Assembly: GCA_905250075.1 (NCBI GenBank)
Contig: CAJNOP010000099.1
Location: 451,967-515,966 of the forward strand
Source: Rotaria sp. Silwood1
Lineage: Eukaryota; Rotifera; Eurotatoria; Philodinida; Philodinidae
Direction of reading: 5' to 3'
DNA length: 64,000 nucleotides
This document shows, piece by piece, positions 1 through 11,628 of this stretch (the first letter of the stretch is position 1; each line of letters opens with the position of its first letter). Position numbers and translations under genes: made by a program. The notes under the pieces are model-generated. The model was not told where the DNA came from, did no database searches, and worked only from the letters and a program-made list of their open reading frames with translations.

Positions 1-1200
1 ATCGAACCATTCATTTCGCAAAAATCTCTTTAACGGAAATACGTTGTTTTGTTTGTTTTTATAACAATTAAATTTAAAAATAATTTAGTGAACAATAGTA
101 AAACTTTAATATGAATCAAGGAAACCATTTTTTTCGATAACTTGACTTGGAATACTTAAGAAGTGATTCGACTTGAGGGCATCAGTGTTTGTGTGTATTG
201 GTACGAGCCCTACAGCCACCCGTTCATTTCATCAAATTGACATAATCCTAGCGAATCTCATTGAAATGTTAAAAATCAATTGAACAATTTTCTTTTTCTT
301 CAATGACGTTGTATCTTTTTGATTGATCATAAAGATGAAATTAGACATCGACGATGTTCAAACTATTATGTGAATTAGACATTCAAGTTCAGTTTCAATT
401 TTATATCTGCCGATGTATAATCTAATAGAGGTTAAAGATGATAGATGACAAAGGAACGTCGTTTGTCGAAAGAAACAAAGCATCATCTTACTCAGAGGTT
501 AATATTAATTTCGTATATTCATCTTTTGTAGAAAATATTGCAGACGAGAAGTAAACTTGTCGTTACTTTTATATTACTTTTATGCGTGTTCAGGGCTGTA
601 TTAATACTGTTTTTCAGAAGAAAAATGACTTTCAGCTGTTATAAAACCGATTTGTTGTTACTAATTGAAGTTTGAAATTAAAATGGCTCTCTTTTTTGAC
701 AGTTTTTATCGATTAGGAAATAAGATTGTACTGGCAGATCTAGCAAGTTAACTAAAGTTCAAGAAGTTTTAACGTTGAAAGCGACGAATAAATGAAAGAT
801 CATGGAAGAAATAAAAAATACGACATATTCGCATTTTACATTAATCTAATGCAAGCTGATACAACGAATAATTTTGCGCACCTACACTGCCTTTTTCATC
901 TTTCTCTCTCTCTCTCTCTTTCTCTGTATATATATATATATATTTAGTTTTTTGTGCATTAACAAAGATTTAATATCTATTATACAATGTATGGTGCGCA
1001 AATAACCGATGCGTCATCTAATCACTTTTTGATAAGATTGTCAGGTCTTTTTATAATGCTTTGAAGATCTTGAGGAAGTGACTCATGTTAATAGATAGCA
1101 AACGGTTTATCATGAGTATCACAAAAAAAAGAACAGTGCAAATATTTCTTCAATATGACGTGGATTTGCGCATTATAATTTAATTCAAGGAAGTAGATAC
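1..1200. other. intergenic AT-rich DNA
   Basis: No open frame with recognisable similarity was found. The only structure seen is a CT-rich microsatellite followed by a TA dinucleotide run at about 902-945. The last ~100 bases are the promoter region of the macin-like gene. Confidence 0.5.
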
Positions 1201-1203
1201 TAG

Positions 1204-1210
1204 TATAAAA
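1204..1210 (+). promoter_or_regulatory. TATA box of the macin-like gene
   Basis: TATAAAA lies 97 bases upstream of the ATG at 1307. The other small secreted genes here (8719 and 61415 on the minus strand) also have TATA-type boxes upstream, so the position is credible. Confidence 0.5.
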
Positions 1211-1306
1211 ACATCATTTTATGATAACATTTATATCAAATCATTTTGTATTTCAAAAGCTTCCAACAATATTCGTACCTCATTTTCTCTGCAAAACAGC
1301 AACTCA

Positions 1307-1630
1307 ATGGTTTCAAAAAAGTTGTTAGGCACCAGTTTAACTTTTGGGCTACTGATTTTTCTCAACCTTACAGGTAATGTTCAAGGTGATACAATCTATG
1401 AGAGTGTTGCAGAGGCATGCAAATGGTTGAAGGAGAAGATTGGTTATGGATGCGATGGCATGGCAGAACGTTGGATCTGGTCAACTTATATGCGTCTCAG
1501 ATATGGCGTGACAGATTGTAACAGTTTCTGTCAAAAATATCATAAAAAAAGAAGTGGCCGATGTACTACTAACTCAAATTATGACACAAGTACTTGGTGT
1601 CCTAAAGGCCAAACCTGCGCTTGTCAATAG
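1307..1630 (+). CDS. secreted macin-family antimicrobial peptide
   Basis: This is a 107-residue single-exon precursor. Residues 1-27 are a signal peptide (hydrophobic core LTFGLLIFLNL, likely cleavage after NVQG). The mature part has eight cysteines at 38, 49, 71, 75, 86, 98, 104 and 106. Their order follows macins such as hydramacin and theromacin: Cys-x-x-Trp, a second Cys, a Trp-containing loop, Asp-Cys-Asn-x-x-Cys, a basic stretch ending Gly-x-Cys, then Cys-Pro and a terminal Cys-x-Cys. Macins are disulfide-stabilised, membrane-active bactericidal peptides of cnidarians, annelids and molluscs. A TATA box lies at 1204 and a polyadenylation signal AATAAA at 1715, so the transcription unit is compact and looks functional. 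The family call rests on cysteine and aromatic spacing read by eye. Another eight-Cys defensin-like peptide is the main alternative. Confidence 0.75.
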   Translation: MVSKKLLGTSLTFGLLIFLNLTGNVQGDTIYESVAEACKWLKEKIGYGCDGMAERWIWSTYMRLRYGVTDCNSFCQKYHKKRSGRCTTNSNYDTSTWCPKGQTCACQ

Positions 1631-1714
1631 AATTTGTATCTAGGACAAAAGTAATTTTACCGCTGTAACCCATTTTATTATGGATGTACCTTGTATTAAT
1701 CACTCATTTCTTTG

Positions 1715-1720
1715 AATAAA
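1715..1720 (+). promoter_or_regulatory. polyadenylation signal of macin-like gene
   Basis: AATAAA lies 85 bases after the stop codon at 1630. Confidence 0.5.
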
Positions 1721-2182
1721 ATTTCTTTCTTCTATTCAATATTTGAGACAAGCATTACTTATGCACAGGATCATGAAAAAAGACACATGCTGCTTGAAGA
1801 TGTGTCGTTTTCTTTGAAAAATTGTTTGCTTTGTCGACCAGATTCTAAAAACAATATTTCTCCCAACATCTATACAACAGAACATTTTGTGTACTATCAA
1901 CTTTTTTCCTGCCACGATATCAATTGATATTTAATTCTATAGACTTGCAATGTTTGTTAAAATAAATTCCTTTACTAAAATTACTCTGCGTAACTGATGA
2001 ATTTCAATTATTTTTCGTAAAAATATTTATAAAATCTAATTAACTTTTTGACAAGAAAAAAAGTCATGATTTTTCCGTCTATATTTATCCTGGGAAATCA
2101 CGAATGGAATAAATAATGTGCTGAATTCTCATAGCTCTAATATCGTGTCTCTCACTAATGATTCGATTGAACTAACTAAGTC

Positions 2183-2243
2183 GGGTGTGGGTATGGGTGT
2201 TAGTATGGGTTTTGACAAAGCTATAGCCACATCCACACCCTCC
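2183..2243. repeat. telomere-like foldback (G arm then C arm)
   Basis: A run of variant GGGTGT units is followed by a short spacer and then a CCACATCCACACCC arm. The arms are imperfectly complementary. Confidence 0.7.
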
Positions 2244-2974
2244 TTGATCTCCAGTCTCTGACCTTTGTCTCTTGCCCCTTGTTCGTTGCCCCTGAGGCAA
2301 ATCGACTAACTTATTTTATTTCATATCACCTTTCCCTTAGTCAGGAGAATAAATTATCCAGTTTCTAGTCATTTTTGTGAAATAAAAAGAGATCGAATTC
2401 CTAAGTATCACTTTCTTCTTTCTCAACTTTTAAACGAAACCTAAAAATAGAATACACTTCATTGCCTGACAATATCGTCAATAAAATCACACTTTCCTAA
2501 CTAGTCCCAAAAGAATCTGCTTTGCTGAAAACTTCACTAGAAAAAAAACCAGAAACGATGAGTGCTACATGGCGAAAACATCTGTTTGGTCGAACTGCCA
2601 GCATGAAACAACGTGATTGGTAGAAGGTAAATACCGGAAACATCTGATTGGCTGAAATTTCAGCGCCAAAAAACCTGATTAGACAAACGTCACGTATCGA
2701 AGACATCTTACTTTTTTAATCTTTAAACCAATGTTCTTTTGACCTTGCCCCAAGGCGACAAATTTATTTGATTGCATATGATGCGCCCTTCACTCGAGAG
2801 AATATAGAAGGAATTTTTGGCCTCTGTAATGACCATTTTCAATTGTAACTGCTGATGAAAAAACAGTACAAAAACACAAATACGATAAGAAAAAAAAGAT
2901 TAACAAGAGATATGAAAACGAACATGCCTATAGTGGAAAGCCAACGAAGAAAGTGGCGAACATCATGCGACATA
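2244..2974. other. intergenic, no gene recognised
   Basis: Several short related segments around 2530-2700 repeat the phrase 'cgaaaacatctg(a/t)ttgg', a weak tandem repeat of about 60 bases. No coding similarity was seen. Confidence 0.4.
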
Positions 2975-4090
2975 TATATGGATGAATTGCAACTTTATTG
3001 TACCGTTCGTAGTTCCATATGTAAAACTTTAATAACTTCAGTTCCTCTTGGCCAATCTCTATGAAAATTTCGGAGTATGCTGCTGTAGTTGATGCTCACT
3101 ACTACACAAAAAATCACGAATTTATCATTAGCCTATCCCGAGATACTACATACACAAGGTTAAAATGGCTGATTTCTACTGCCACCTATGGACAGAAAAT
3201 GACCCATCACTAATTGGTTTCTTGTCATTTGAATTTTGACAGTTTTTGACATTTACAGTGGACAGTGTATACATCATGGATATGAGACTGGCTAGTTCTT
3301 TCATCGCAGTTTATGTTATATTTTTTTCCGAATATCAGGTGTACCGTCAATGGTCAATATGGTGTCACACGAGATTTAAAAACGCCTTTGCTATATAACA
3401 AAGCATTCAAAATTTGTCGGATTGGTTTTGAACGAAAGCTTATCAGTGGGGAATAAAACTACCAAAGATGATTCGAAAGTTTTACTTATTCTTATTAAGA
3501 AAGGGACATTAAATAAAATTTGAAAATATAGTTGTCACACTAAATGTCACACGAGATTTCATACGTTGTGTGTTGTATTGACTCTTGTAAATTAAGGCAT
3601 ATTGAGCTGAAATTTTTATCATTTTATTTGTTAGTTGTGGCCAGATATTGCTGAAAATATCACGGTTAGAAAATGCTCCTTTCGCATAATAGAGAGGAAA
3701 ATAGTGTAAAAATGTCACACGAGATTGTTGGCAAACTGTCACACGAGTTTTTTTCAAAAAAGTGCCAGATGAGATTTTTATGTGGATAACTATCCAGTAA
3801 CTGAGATTAAGGTGAATAAAGGGCATATTAGTCGCTTTCATGTTTAAGTGACTATCACTACTCACGCGAACTAATTCTAACACATTCCTCACGAGTTAAT
3901 AAATTTGCTGTGAAAGATGCGTATACACGATCTATACTCAATTTAACAGTGGTAGTCGGGAAAATTTATTCATATCCATCTCTCATATAGTGTAGTAAGA
4001 TGCACCACTCCCAATCTCTAAAATCGGAAATTTTTTTTTCATCGATTTTTTTCTCAAAACGGTACAATAAAGTTGCAATTCATCCATATA
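2975..4090. mobile_element. candidate element bounded by 33-bp perfect inverted repeats
   Basis: Positions 2975-3007 and 4058-4090 are exact reverse complements (33 bp, beginning TATATGGATG). The interior is non-coding. It holds several copies of the motif TGTCACACGAGATT between 3364 and 3775. No transposase was seen, so this would be a non-autonomous element. The right arm directly abuts the next element at 4091. Confidence 0.5.
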
Positions 4091-4980
4091 CAGTAGGGTG
4101 GAAAAAAAATTGCCGTTAGTATTCGACAAAGTTATTTCGCTGAAGATGATGAATATCAAAAGCTTTTTTTCGTACATAGTGCATACATCACCGAGTATAC
4201 AAATATAATAATTGACAGCTACCTTGGCTTTCTTACAAGACAAAAAGAGGGAAATAGTTTGTCTTCATCGCTATACTCAAAGTAACTTAGGGTCATTTTG
4301 CCCATGCATATGAGTTCTGTCACGACGTAAAAGTTGCATTTGGAGTAAAGTGAAATCAGCTATGAGTCTCATTTTGGATCAGAATATTATAGCCGAATTT
4401 TTAGCCTGATATAATGGTGCAGGCAGGAAATAAACTAAACGCCACCTCCTCGAATTGTGACCCATATTTGCACCTGAAGATGCATTCTGAGAAGTGTTCA
4501 TTTGAAACCAAACTCATTTATTAGCTGAGCTATATCTACTCTAAAAATTTCAAGTTGATTGTGCGAACTATTATTGAGAAAATGCGAAAATCGGGCTAGA
4601 AAAGCCATTTGTACAGAGACTACTATGGAGCGTGATCATCGGTTTACTTCTCAAATCAATTCTACTTGTAGTTCATTTATATTTCATTAGATACTATGAA
4701 CAAAGAACTTCGCTAATAATACGATTTCCGCAGCTCAACGATCATTCTAGTCTCGGGTTTGTAAGATGACTGCTTGATACACAAAAAAGGTAGGTAGTAC
4801 TCGAATCGTGATGCTTCTCGGCTGACATAATAACACTTTTGCAGAGATCTCGGTCATACTGCAATCCATAACACCTGCTTGACTATCGAGAAAAGCTTCA
4901 AAAAGATTCGTCCATACGCTCGCCAGATATGGCTCAAGAAAGTGCATGTGTGCAATGGCAATGTTTTTTGCACCCCACTG
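4091..4980. mobile_element. non-autonomous Tc1/mariner-like element with TA target site
   Basis: The left end CAGTAGGGTGGAAAAAAAAT and the reverse complement of the right end (CAGTGGGGTGCAAAAAACAT) match with few differences, and both sides are flanked by TA. The length is 890 bp. No DDE transposase frame is recognisable inside, so it is MITE-like or a deletion derivative. The superfamily is inferred from the TA duplication and the CAGT end only. Confidence 0.65.
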
Positions 4981-5432
4981 TATATATATACAATGTGGTG
5001 AATATATTAATATAATAAATTGTTAACTTGAAGAAATTATATATATAATATCATGTAATATCACCCGCACACCTACACCCCAAATCTGAAAATATCTATT
5101 CAAAATTTCTATACGTTATACAATACGAAGTCAAACATAAAACTTGATTAGTTTATATTTACTTGCAAATGCATTATTTTGTGATTATAATTAACCAATT
5201 AAGTTTTACAGTGTTATACACATTGTTTACATTATTTCAGGCATTTATTAATTATATGCGATTCATATTGATTATGATGTTATACGTTAAAAAACTATTA
5301 TGATGATTATATTGTATGTATTATGATGTTAATCATTTTTATGATATTAATATTTTTTATGATACTATATACATATAATTTCTTGAAATTAACATTTTAT
5401 TATATTAATATATTCATCATATGATATATATA
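4981..5432. other. AT-rich spacer
   Basis: The sequence is dominated by TA-rich runs and variants of 'ttatgatgttaat' between 5270 and 5370. A short CACCCGCACACCTACACCCC scrap at about 5064 is telomere-like. No gene was seen. Confidence 0.5.
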
Positions 5433-5639
5433 TCTATATATATAAAGAAGAATGTTTGTCTGTTTGTTCTTCATGCATTTGAACACGGTACGAGCAAATG
5501 CTATGAAACTTTCCAGAAATGGTCTTTACACCCAGGGGAAGGTCGACATGTATTTTTTTCCGAAAAAAAACGAATCCTACGCATGCTACAGGCGATCTAT
5601 GGAATCGACCAATAGGGTTGCAGCTTTCGGTACCATAGA

Positions 5640-6480
5640 ACTACTACTGAGCTCCGCTTCATGAACATACAGAAAACATGAAACCAGACGTTTTCAAGGG
5701 CGGTGAGTTCGAATCTGAGGTCCAATGGCCTCGAAATCTGATTGGTTGTTCGGAAACCAATAGAAATTCAGCTCTTATAAAAACAGAGCCAGACATGTAT
5801 ACTTTGAAAGAAAGGATGGGGTACAGGGTTTTTCGAGGCGATGAGTTCGGATCTGAGGTCCGATCGCCTCGAAATTCGATTGGTTGTTCGGAAACCAATA
5901 GGAATTCAGCTCTTTAAAAACAGAGCCAGACATGTATACTTTGAAAGAAAGGATGAGGTACAGGGTTTTTCGAGGCGATGAGTTCGAATCTGAGGCCCAT
6001 TCGCCTTGAAATCTGATTAGTTGTTTGAAGACCAATAGGAATTCAGCTCTTCAGCAACCGGTCCAAAACGTATATACTTCCAAGAAAAAAATAGGGCACA
6101 GGGTTTTTTGAGGCGTTGAGTGTGAATCTGACATCCATTCGCCTCGAAATGTGATTGGTTGTTTGGAAACCAATAGGAACTCAGTTCTTAAGAAAATCGC
6201 CCCAAATGCTTATACTTTGAAGGAAACGATGGGGCACGGGGTTTTTTTAGAGGTAGTGGGTTCGAATCTGGGGTTCATTCGTCTCGAAATCTGATTGGCT
6301 GTTTGGCAACCAACAGGAATTCAGCCCGTAAGAAAATGGACTCAACCACTGATACTTTCATGAGAATGACGAGGCAGGGAGTTTTAGACGTGATTAGTTA
6401 GAATCTGAGGATCGCTCGCCTCGAAATCTGATTGGGTGTCCGAAAGCCAGTAGGAAATCAGCTTTCATGAAGCCAGCTAA
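5640..6480. repeat. tandem array, ~137-bp unit, six copies, inside the Helitron
   Basis: The landmark 'cagctctt' and its variants recur at about 5770, 5907, 6043, 6182, 6322 and 6459, giving spacings of 136-140. Each unit carries ATTGGTT and AACCAAT arms around a 5-base loop, so paired CCAAT boxes face each other. Copies diverge gradually to the right. Confidence 0.8.
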
Positions 6481-6877
6481 TCAAAATTATGTGGTCAAGA
6501 GAAGAGTTAGTTAAGGGCTTTCTGAGGCAATGAGTTCGAATAAGGAATTCAAGTACTGAATATGAGTATAGGGTATGGAAGCCCGTTTCTTCTTCTGCTT
6601 ATACAAACAACGACGTCTGTTTTTCACTTCTTTGTGCATTTAATGTCGGTAATAACTAGCGCCATCAAACTTTCTCTGGCATCCCCCTTAGTCTAGAGAA
6701 AAATTGAGACGAGATTGACTCGACAAGCAAGGAAAGAAAGGCAACTGGGCCTAACTCTACCCAGGTTGTAAAAGTAAAAAATTCCTTAATCTCTATCTTT
6801 ATCTTTAATGTACGTTACGAAAAAGAATTCTGTCAGGCTGTGCAAAGAGTGACCATGTATTCATACCGGGAACAGTC

Positions 6878-7255
6878 ATGGCTCTTACTGATATACCGTT
6901 TGAGTATAAGCGTCTTCAGTTACCTATACCTGCTGCTTTCGCGATGTCTAGCAACAATGCTGAAGAGCAATTGTTTAAGGTGGCTGGTATTAATCTAGAG
7001 AGTACTTCCTTTTCTCATGATAAACTGAATGCAGTATGCTTGAGAGTTGGAATTGGAAAGAATTTCTATGTTTTAGCCCTTGATACGAAAACCAAGAAGT
7101 TTGTGTATCAAACAGCTTTGCAAAGGACTTTGTATTTCATTAAAGAGTCTTTTATAATAAAAGAAGTCGATCAAACAAAAAGAACACTGAAAAGGATAGA
7201 AATGTTTTTAAAAAAATTAAAAATGACGAAAATATCAGCTGAAAACAGAAAGTGA
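6878..7255 (+). pseudogene. PIF1-like helicase C-terminal fragment of a Helitron
   Basis: The 125-residue frame resembles the last helicase motifs of Helitron RepHel proteins. A stretch ending in AFAMS replaces the usual 'AFAMTINKSQGQ', and VAGINLESTSFSHDKLNAVC replaces 'VGIDL..PVFSHGQLYVAFSR'. The TINKSQGQ motif is lost (SSNNAEEQ) and the Arg finger context has become 'CLRVGIGK', so it is not expected to be active. It lies near the 3' end of the Helitron, as a RepHel C-terminus should. An alternative is a domesticated fragment, but nothing supports that. Confidence 0.6.
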
Positions 7256-7377
7256 TTTGAGCATATTTTGCAATATCAAATTCCAAAAATTGATAGGAGA
7301 TCATAACGATATTGTTTTCTAATATGTCAAGTATATATTATTAAATTATCTCGACTAACATCGGGTACCTCCGCTAG

Positions 7378-8112
7378 TATATATATATATGCCGCATGAT
7401 ATTCGCCGTTTTCTTTTTCTTTGGCTTGACATGATGGACACATTCGTTTTCGTATTTCATATTAATGTTGCTTTTATCATCTTATTTGTGTTTTTGTACT
7501 GTTTTTTTTTATCAACAGTTTAAATGGTTGCAAATGGTCGTTAGAAAGATCGGAAATTCACCTTATAAAAAAATATTGATCATGAATACAAGAAAAAACT
7601 CATCTGCGTATATACACATTTCTCAATACATAATATGGCATAAAATCTCCAGATATCTATTTCAAATTTCGAAACATTTTATTGTAATACAATTTCATTT
7701 TTTTAACCTATTTACTAAATAAAAAAAAACTCATCTAATCATATAGAATTTGAATTACTCTGACTTTTTTGAATAAGTATCGTTGTTATATATCATAACA
7801 GACAACGAAAAAAGTCATTATTTTAATAGACTACTTCAAACTACTTTCGATATAGATTTAAGACGAACTATTAACTTGATAGATCAAATAGAATTCACAT
7901 GTTATAAAGATTTAATTTAATAAAAATGCAGCTTTATTTTTAAAATTAAGAAAACATACAATAAAAGAAAACAATTTAGTAAAACTTAATTAGGAGAAAA
8001 ATGCAGATGAATTCGAAAAATCAGTAATTATGCATGACCATCATATGTTCCTATTAAAAAAAGCATTATTAATAGATGTAATGTTGAAACTATTAATCAA
8101 AAATATACCTGG
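7378..8112. other. intergenic AT-rich DNA
   Basis: A TA microsatellite at 7378-7391 marks the Helitron insertion site. The rest is low complexity, with no recognised gene. Confidence 0.4.
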
Positions 8113-8719
8113 TCAAAAACCACCATCACCTCCATCTCCATGTGGATGAAAATCATCATGTTGATGATCAGTGTGATTGTTGTGTGATGGAAAAGTTCCA
8201 TTAAAATGAGATGTATGATTACCGAGTCGTAGTCTTTGATGATCATCGTCTCCATGTGGAAGAAAACTACGATGTTGATGATCAGTGTGATTGTTGTGTG
8301 GTGGAAAAGTTCCATTAAAATGAGATGTATGATTACCGAATGGTGGTCTTTGATGATCATCGTCTCCATGTGGATGAAAACCATGATGTTGGTGATCAGT
8401 GTGATTGTTGTGTGGTGGAAAAGTTTCATTAAAATGAGATGTATGATTACCGAATGGTGGTCTTTGATGATCATCGTCTCCATGTGGATGAAAACCATGA
8501 TGTTGATGATCAGTGTGATTGTTGTGTGGTGGAAAAGTTTCATTAAAATGAGATGTACGATTACCGAATGGTAGTCTTCGGTGATGATCATCGTCTCCAT
8601 GTGGACGCATTTGAACCGATAGGATGTTTTGAGCAAGAATCAACTAAAAATCAAGAATAGTATTCAAGAATGTAGATGTTTAATATACTTACGCATGAAA
8701 GAACTATAACCGATTGCAT
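8113..8719 (-). CDS. secreted histidine-rich repeat protein (2 exons)
   Basis: I infer two exons on the minus strand. Exon 1 is 8719-8693 (ATG at 8719, nine codons). A 49-bp intron follows (8692-8644, GTAAGT...TTTTTAG), and exon 2 is 8643-8113 ending in TGA. Splicing joins MQSVIVLSC to LILAQNILSVQ, making a good signal peptide that neither exon has alone. The mature chain is four tandem repeats of about 38 residues, each containing HPHGDDDHQ, a GNHTSHFN segment, PPHNN and HTDHQH. Each repeat has about ten histidines and several N-glycosylation sequons (NHT, NET). Such His/Asp-rich chains usually bind Zn or Cu ions, but that role is inferred. A TATA box lies at 8783-8776. No family was recognised. 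High identity among the repeats indicates recent expansion or homogenisation. Confidence 0.75.
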
Positions 8720-8775
8720 CTTGATAATTATGAAGTATCTCACAACTGAATGCTACTTTAGTGGGTTGACGATCG

Positions 8776-8783
8776 TATTTATA
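8776..8783 (-). promoter_or_regulatory. TATA box of the histidine-rich gene
   Basis: TATAAATA on the minus strand lies about 57 bases upstream of the inferred ATG at 8719. Confidence 0.5.
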
Positions 8784-9411
8784 GGTGAATGTTGCACATT
8801 CCCTGTTGATTTTCCACCTTCGTTTTATTCCCATGCACTATTTTCGTTTTGATAATAAAAAGAGCAGAGCTTTTTTGAAGAGCTAAACGATTCCTGACTC
8901 ATTATCGTACAAAATTATGTGTAAATACAATATGAATCATGTCAAATAGGTATGGGTTTTTTTCTTGACTCAGTCTATTGTAGTAGTTACCATTGGGAAA
9001 TTAAAATTAAATAAATCACTCTATTTCATCTCATAATAACTTATCCTTTATTAATTGTATCCTCGTTGCAGTCCGTCGGATGCAAAATTCTCGAACCTGG
9101 GCTTAGTTAGGAAAAACATTTCAGAACCGAACCAATCTAACGAACTCGAGTACTAGTTCTTCTGATTGAGACTATGTCTAAATTCATTTGGAATAGACAA
9201 GTAAAAACAGAGACAGTCGTGTTCATTTTCTAACATATAACTGATTTAATGATAGAAATAAGGAAATAGTTAATTAAATGAACGTAAAATATAACTTTTA
9301 TCGTTTATTGAATTTTGTTTTAACTATACAATTGCATTTGATAGGTAATTGAATATTTTATAATTCAATTTGTGATTTTCATTGAAAAGATGAGATAATA
9401 TAAAGCCATGA
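8784..9411. other. intergenic, no gene recognised
   Basis: No domain, repeat or strong open frame was found. Confidence 0.4.
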
Positions 9412-10644
9412 ACACATTAGAAGACCCGGGGTCTTCTATTCTGTCTTATCGTTCAGAAGTTAAAAGGGAGTCTTCTATTTTGTTCCTAAAAAAGTCGTAT
9501 TTTTGGGCAGTCCTGCCAACAAATCTTAGTTTCGCTTGATTTTTGTCGAATATATCGTTAGTAAATCAGTTTGTTTCAATTATTTCGCGCATGTAGAATG
9601 AACTAGAAACAGTTATTATACTTGAAAAAAAGGAAGATCATTGTCGGTAAGAAGTGTTCTTAGAAGAATACAATCCACGTAGTCTAACATTTTGGTACGA
9701 AATCCAGTAGCGTTCTGTTTTCTCAAGGCTAAGATCTATCACTCGCAAAACTTTATCTTTTCAGTAATTAAATAAATGTAAAAAAGAAAATTAATTATTT
9801 TTAATGAAACTCATTTAATTTAGTTGCTCATTTGAAGGTTTGATTCGTACAGATAGAATTCTTTTACAGTGAATTCTGCCACTAGCATAGTTATCAGTCT
9901 TAATCTAACTTCCATGTATAGAATTGTCTTGTGAAAAAACCATTTAGAGAAAATCAGCAGTTGAATATACGCTCTGCGTTTTCTTTTATGTCTGTTTCGA
10001 AAAGTGTCTTTGGATCTTATTGAGAAAAGAAATGTGTTCTCAAACTCAAATGAAGTACTCCCATATAAAACCATGATGTATATACATGAACTTATGTCTT
10101 CTTCAATCATGAAAGACTGTTTTGTGGCACAAAAGTTCCTGATTTTCTAGAAGAAACTCAAAGATGAAGAGATCTTTTAATTAATACATAGCGGCATTTT
10201 ATCTAAACTGTTACTATTGTACAAAGATCTTTTCATCTTTTTACACGCGCAAATGTGCACTCTGTTTATTAGATCCTATGACCATGGGAGCACGTTTTCC
10301 GTGTATAGAATCTAAAGAATGTATTTAGAGTAAGCTGCAAAGGAGTACTAAAATGACTCCATGATATGTTTTTAATAAAGAAACGCAATCTTTTATAGAG
10401 AGATGTTTTCTATTAGGCTGCTTCTCTAGATTTTACTAGCTCGGATTTGACACTTCGTTATAAGGACGAAAGCAAAATATTGTTCGTAATGAAATTAGAA
10501 ATACATAATTATGGACTCAAATACTAAAAAGTCAATAAGCTCGAGAAACTATTTCAAAATATCGATTTTGACAGGGTTTTCTAATGTCTTTTGCGTCATT
10601 TATTCAAGGGGGTCTTCTATTATAGGAGGGGGCTTCTAATGTGT
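9412..10644. mobile_element. element with ACACATTAGAAG inverted ends
   Basis: The left end ACACATTAGAAGACCC at 9412 and the right end (reverse complement ACACATTAGAAGCCCCC, ending 10644) form short inverted repeats. Both ends also carry GGTCTTCTAT motifs, and at the left AGAAGACCC/GGGTCTTCT makes a near-perfect hairpin. A 96-codon minus-strand frame at 9820-10110 has no recognised similarity. No target duplication was identified, so classification is open. Confidence 0.5.
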
Positions 10645-11219
10645 CAGGAGCTTTAATGTAAATTCACTTTCCCCTTTCATATGATGAGAATAAGACGTAT
10701 TGTCTTTCCTCTCGTATATGTACGAATATTTATAATATCGTGCATCGTGTACTTACAATTTATTGTATTTTATTCTGATAAGTTTATTATTGAAGCATTA
10801 AATTACAAACAAAAATGTCAAATGCATCAAATAGACAATATTTAAGTATAACAAACACAAAGAAAGATGATTTATGTGATCATAACCATTAAAAAAATTC
10901 AACACTTGTTTTTCTGAAGAGATGTAAATAATCCGATTCTAAATCACAATCTACATAAAAACGAATCTAAAACACAAAATAAAGAAAGAAACCAAAATCT
11001 CATAACACAACATACATCAACAAGCTAATATGCAACTGGTGAACCGCAAGCTGAACATAATAATCCATTCATTTTCCTTACCAAAAGAAAATAAAAGAGC
11101 ACAACAAAAGTTTATGAAAGAAATTCAATTGATGTTATTGATGACAATGACCCTTATGTAATCAAACAAAGCAAAACAAACGTAGGTGAAGTTATCATGA
11201 GATTCGAGTATTTTCAACC
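10645..11219. other. intergenic AT-rich DNA
   Basis: The sequence is A-rich with no recognised gene or repeat. Confidence 0.35.
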
Positions 11220-11628
11220 CGAATTCACTCAGGAGCTTGTTCCAAATCTCCTATTCTTGTTCCAAGCACAACTCAATGAGCTCTATCTAACCGTGCGCTC
11301 AGATTTTTCATAATTTGAACTATAATTTTAAGGCTTTGTACACCGCCATCTATGATCCAGAAAAGTTAAACATTAACCTGTGGCAAGTCCGAGCACACTG
11401 TTGAATATAACTCGTCGAGTTCTACTTGGAAGAAGAATAGGACACATGGAACAAGTTTCTAGTTGAATACGGGCTGTAAATATTCGAATCTGATGCCCGA
11501 ATTCCAATAGGAAATTACGGCTTTTTGGAATTTTTCGGAATATTCTTTGAACTATCAAAAATCTGGGCATATCATTGGATAGAGTTCATGGAGATGAACT
11601 TGAAACAAGAATAGGAGATTCGGAACAA
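11220..11628. repeat. subtelomere-like ~175-bp repeat, inverted and direct copies
   Basis: A minus-orientation copy (about 11220-11330) and two plus copies (landmarks near 11407 and 11582, 175 bases apart) share the phrases 'gatagagctcat(c/t)gagttgt' and 'cttggaacaagaatagga'. The same unit, again with 175-base spacing, occurs at 52.1-52.3 kb. Both sites lie next to telomere-like arrays. Confidence 0.65.

Larger units (their letters stand above)
5433..7377 (+). mobile_element. Helitron remnant
   Basis: The left end starts TCTATATATATAAAGAAG followed by AATGTTTGTCTGTTTGTTC, the form typical of Helitron 5' ends. The right end is a short GC-rich CGGGTACCTCCG segment followed by CTAG, and the next base is T; an A precedes the left end, as expected for insertion between A and T. 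Inside, a six-copy tandem repeat (5640-6480) is followed by a helicase C-terminal fragment at 6878. The Rep nuclease and most of the helicase are missing, so it is a deletion derivative. Confidence 0.7.

Noticed and set aside
5640..6540. Sequences like GTTCGAATC resembling a tRNA T-arm
   Set aside because: They are part of the 137-bp Helitron repeat. No acceptor stem, anticodon arm or A box could be folded.
8097..8636. Two further long open frames over the histidine-rich gene (one on each strand)
   Set aside because: They are frame shadows of the 114-base tandem repeat. Only the chosen frame gives a signal peptide after splicing and a sensible repeat.
9820..10110. 96-codon minus-strand frame inside the ACACATTAGAAG element
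   Set aside because: No recognisable transposase motif, and its composition is like random AT-rich DNA.
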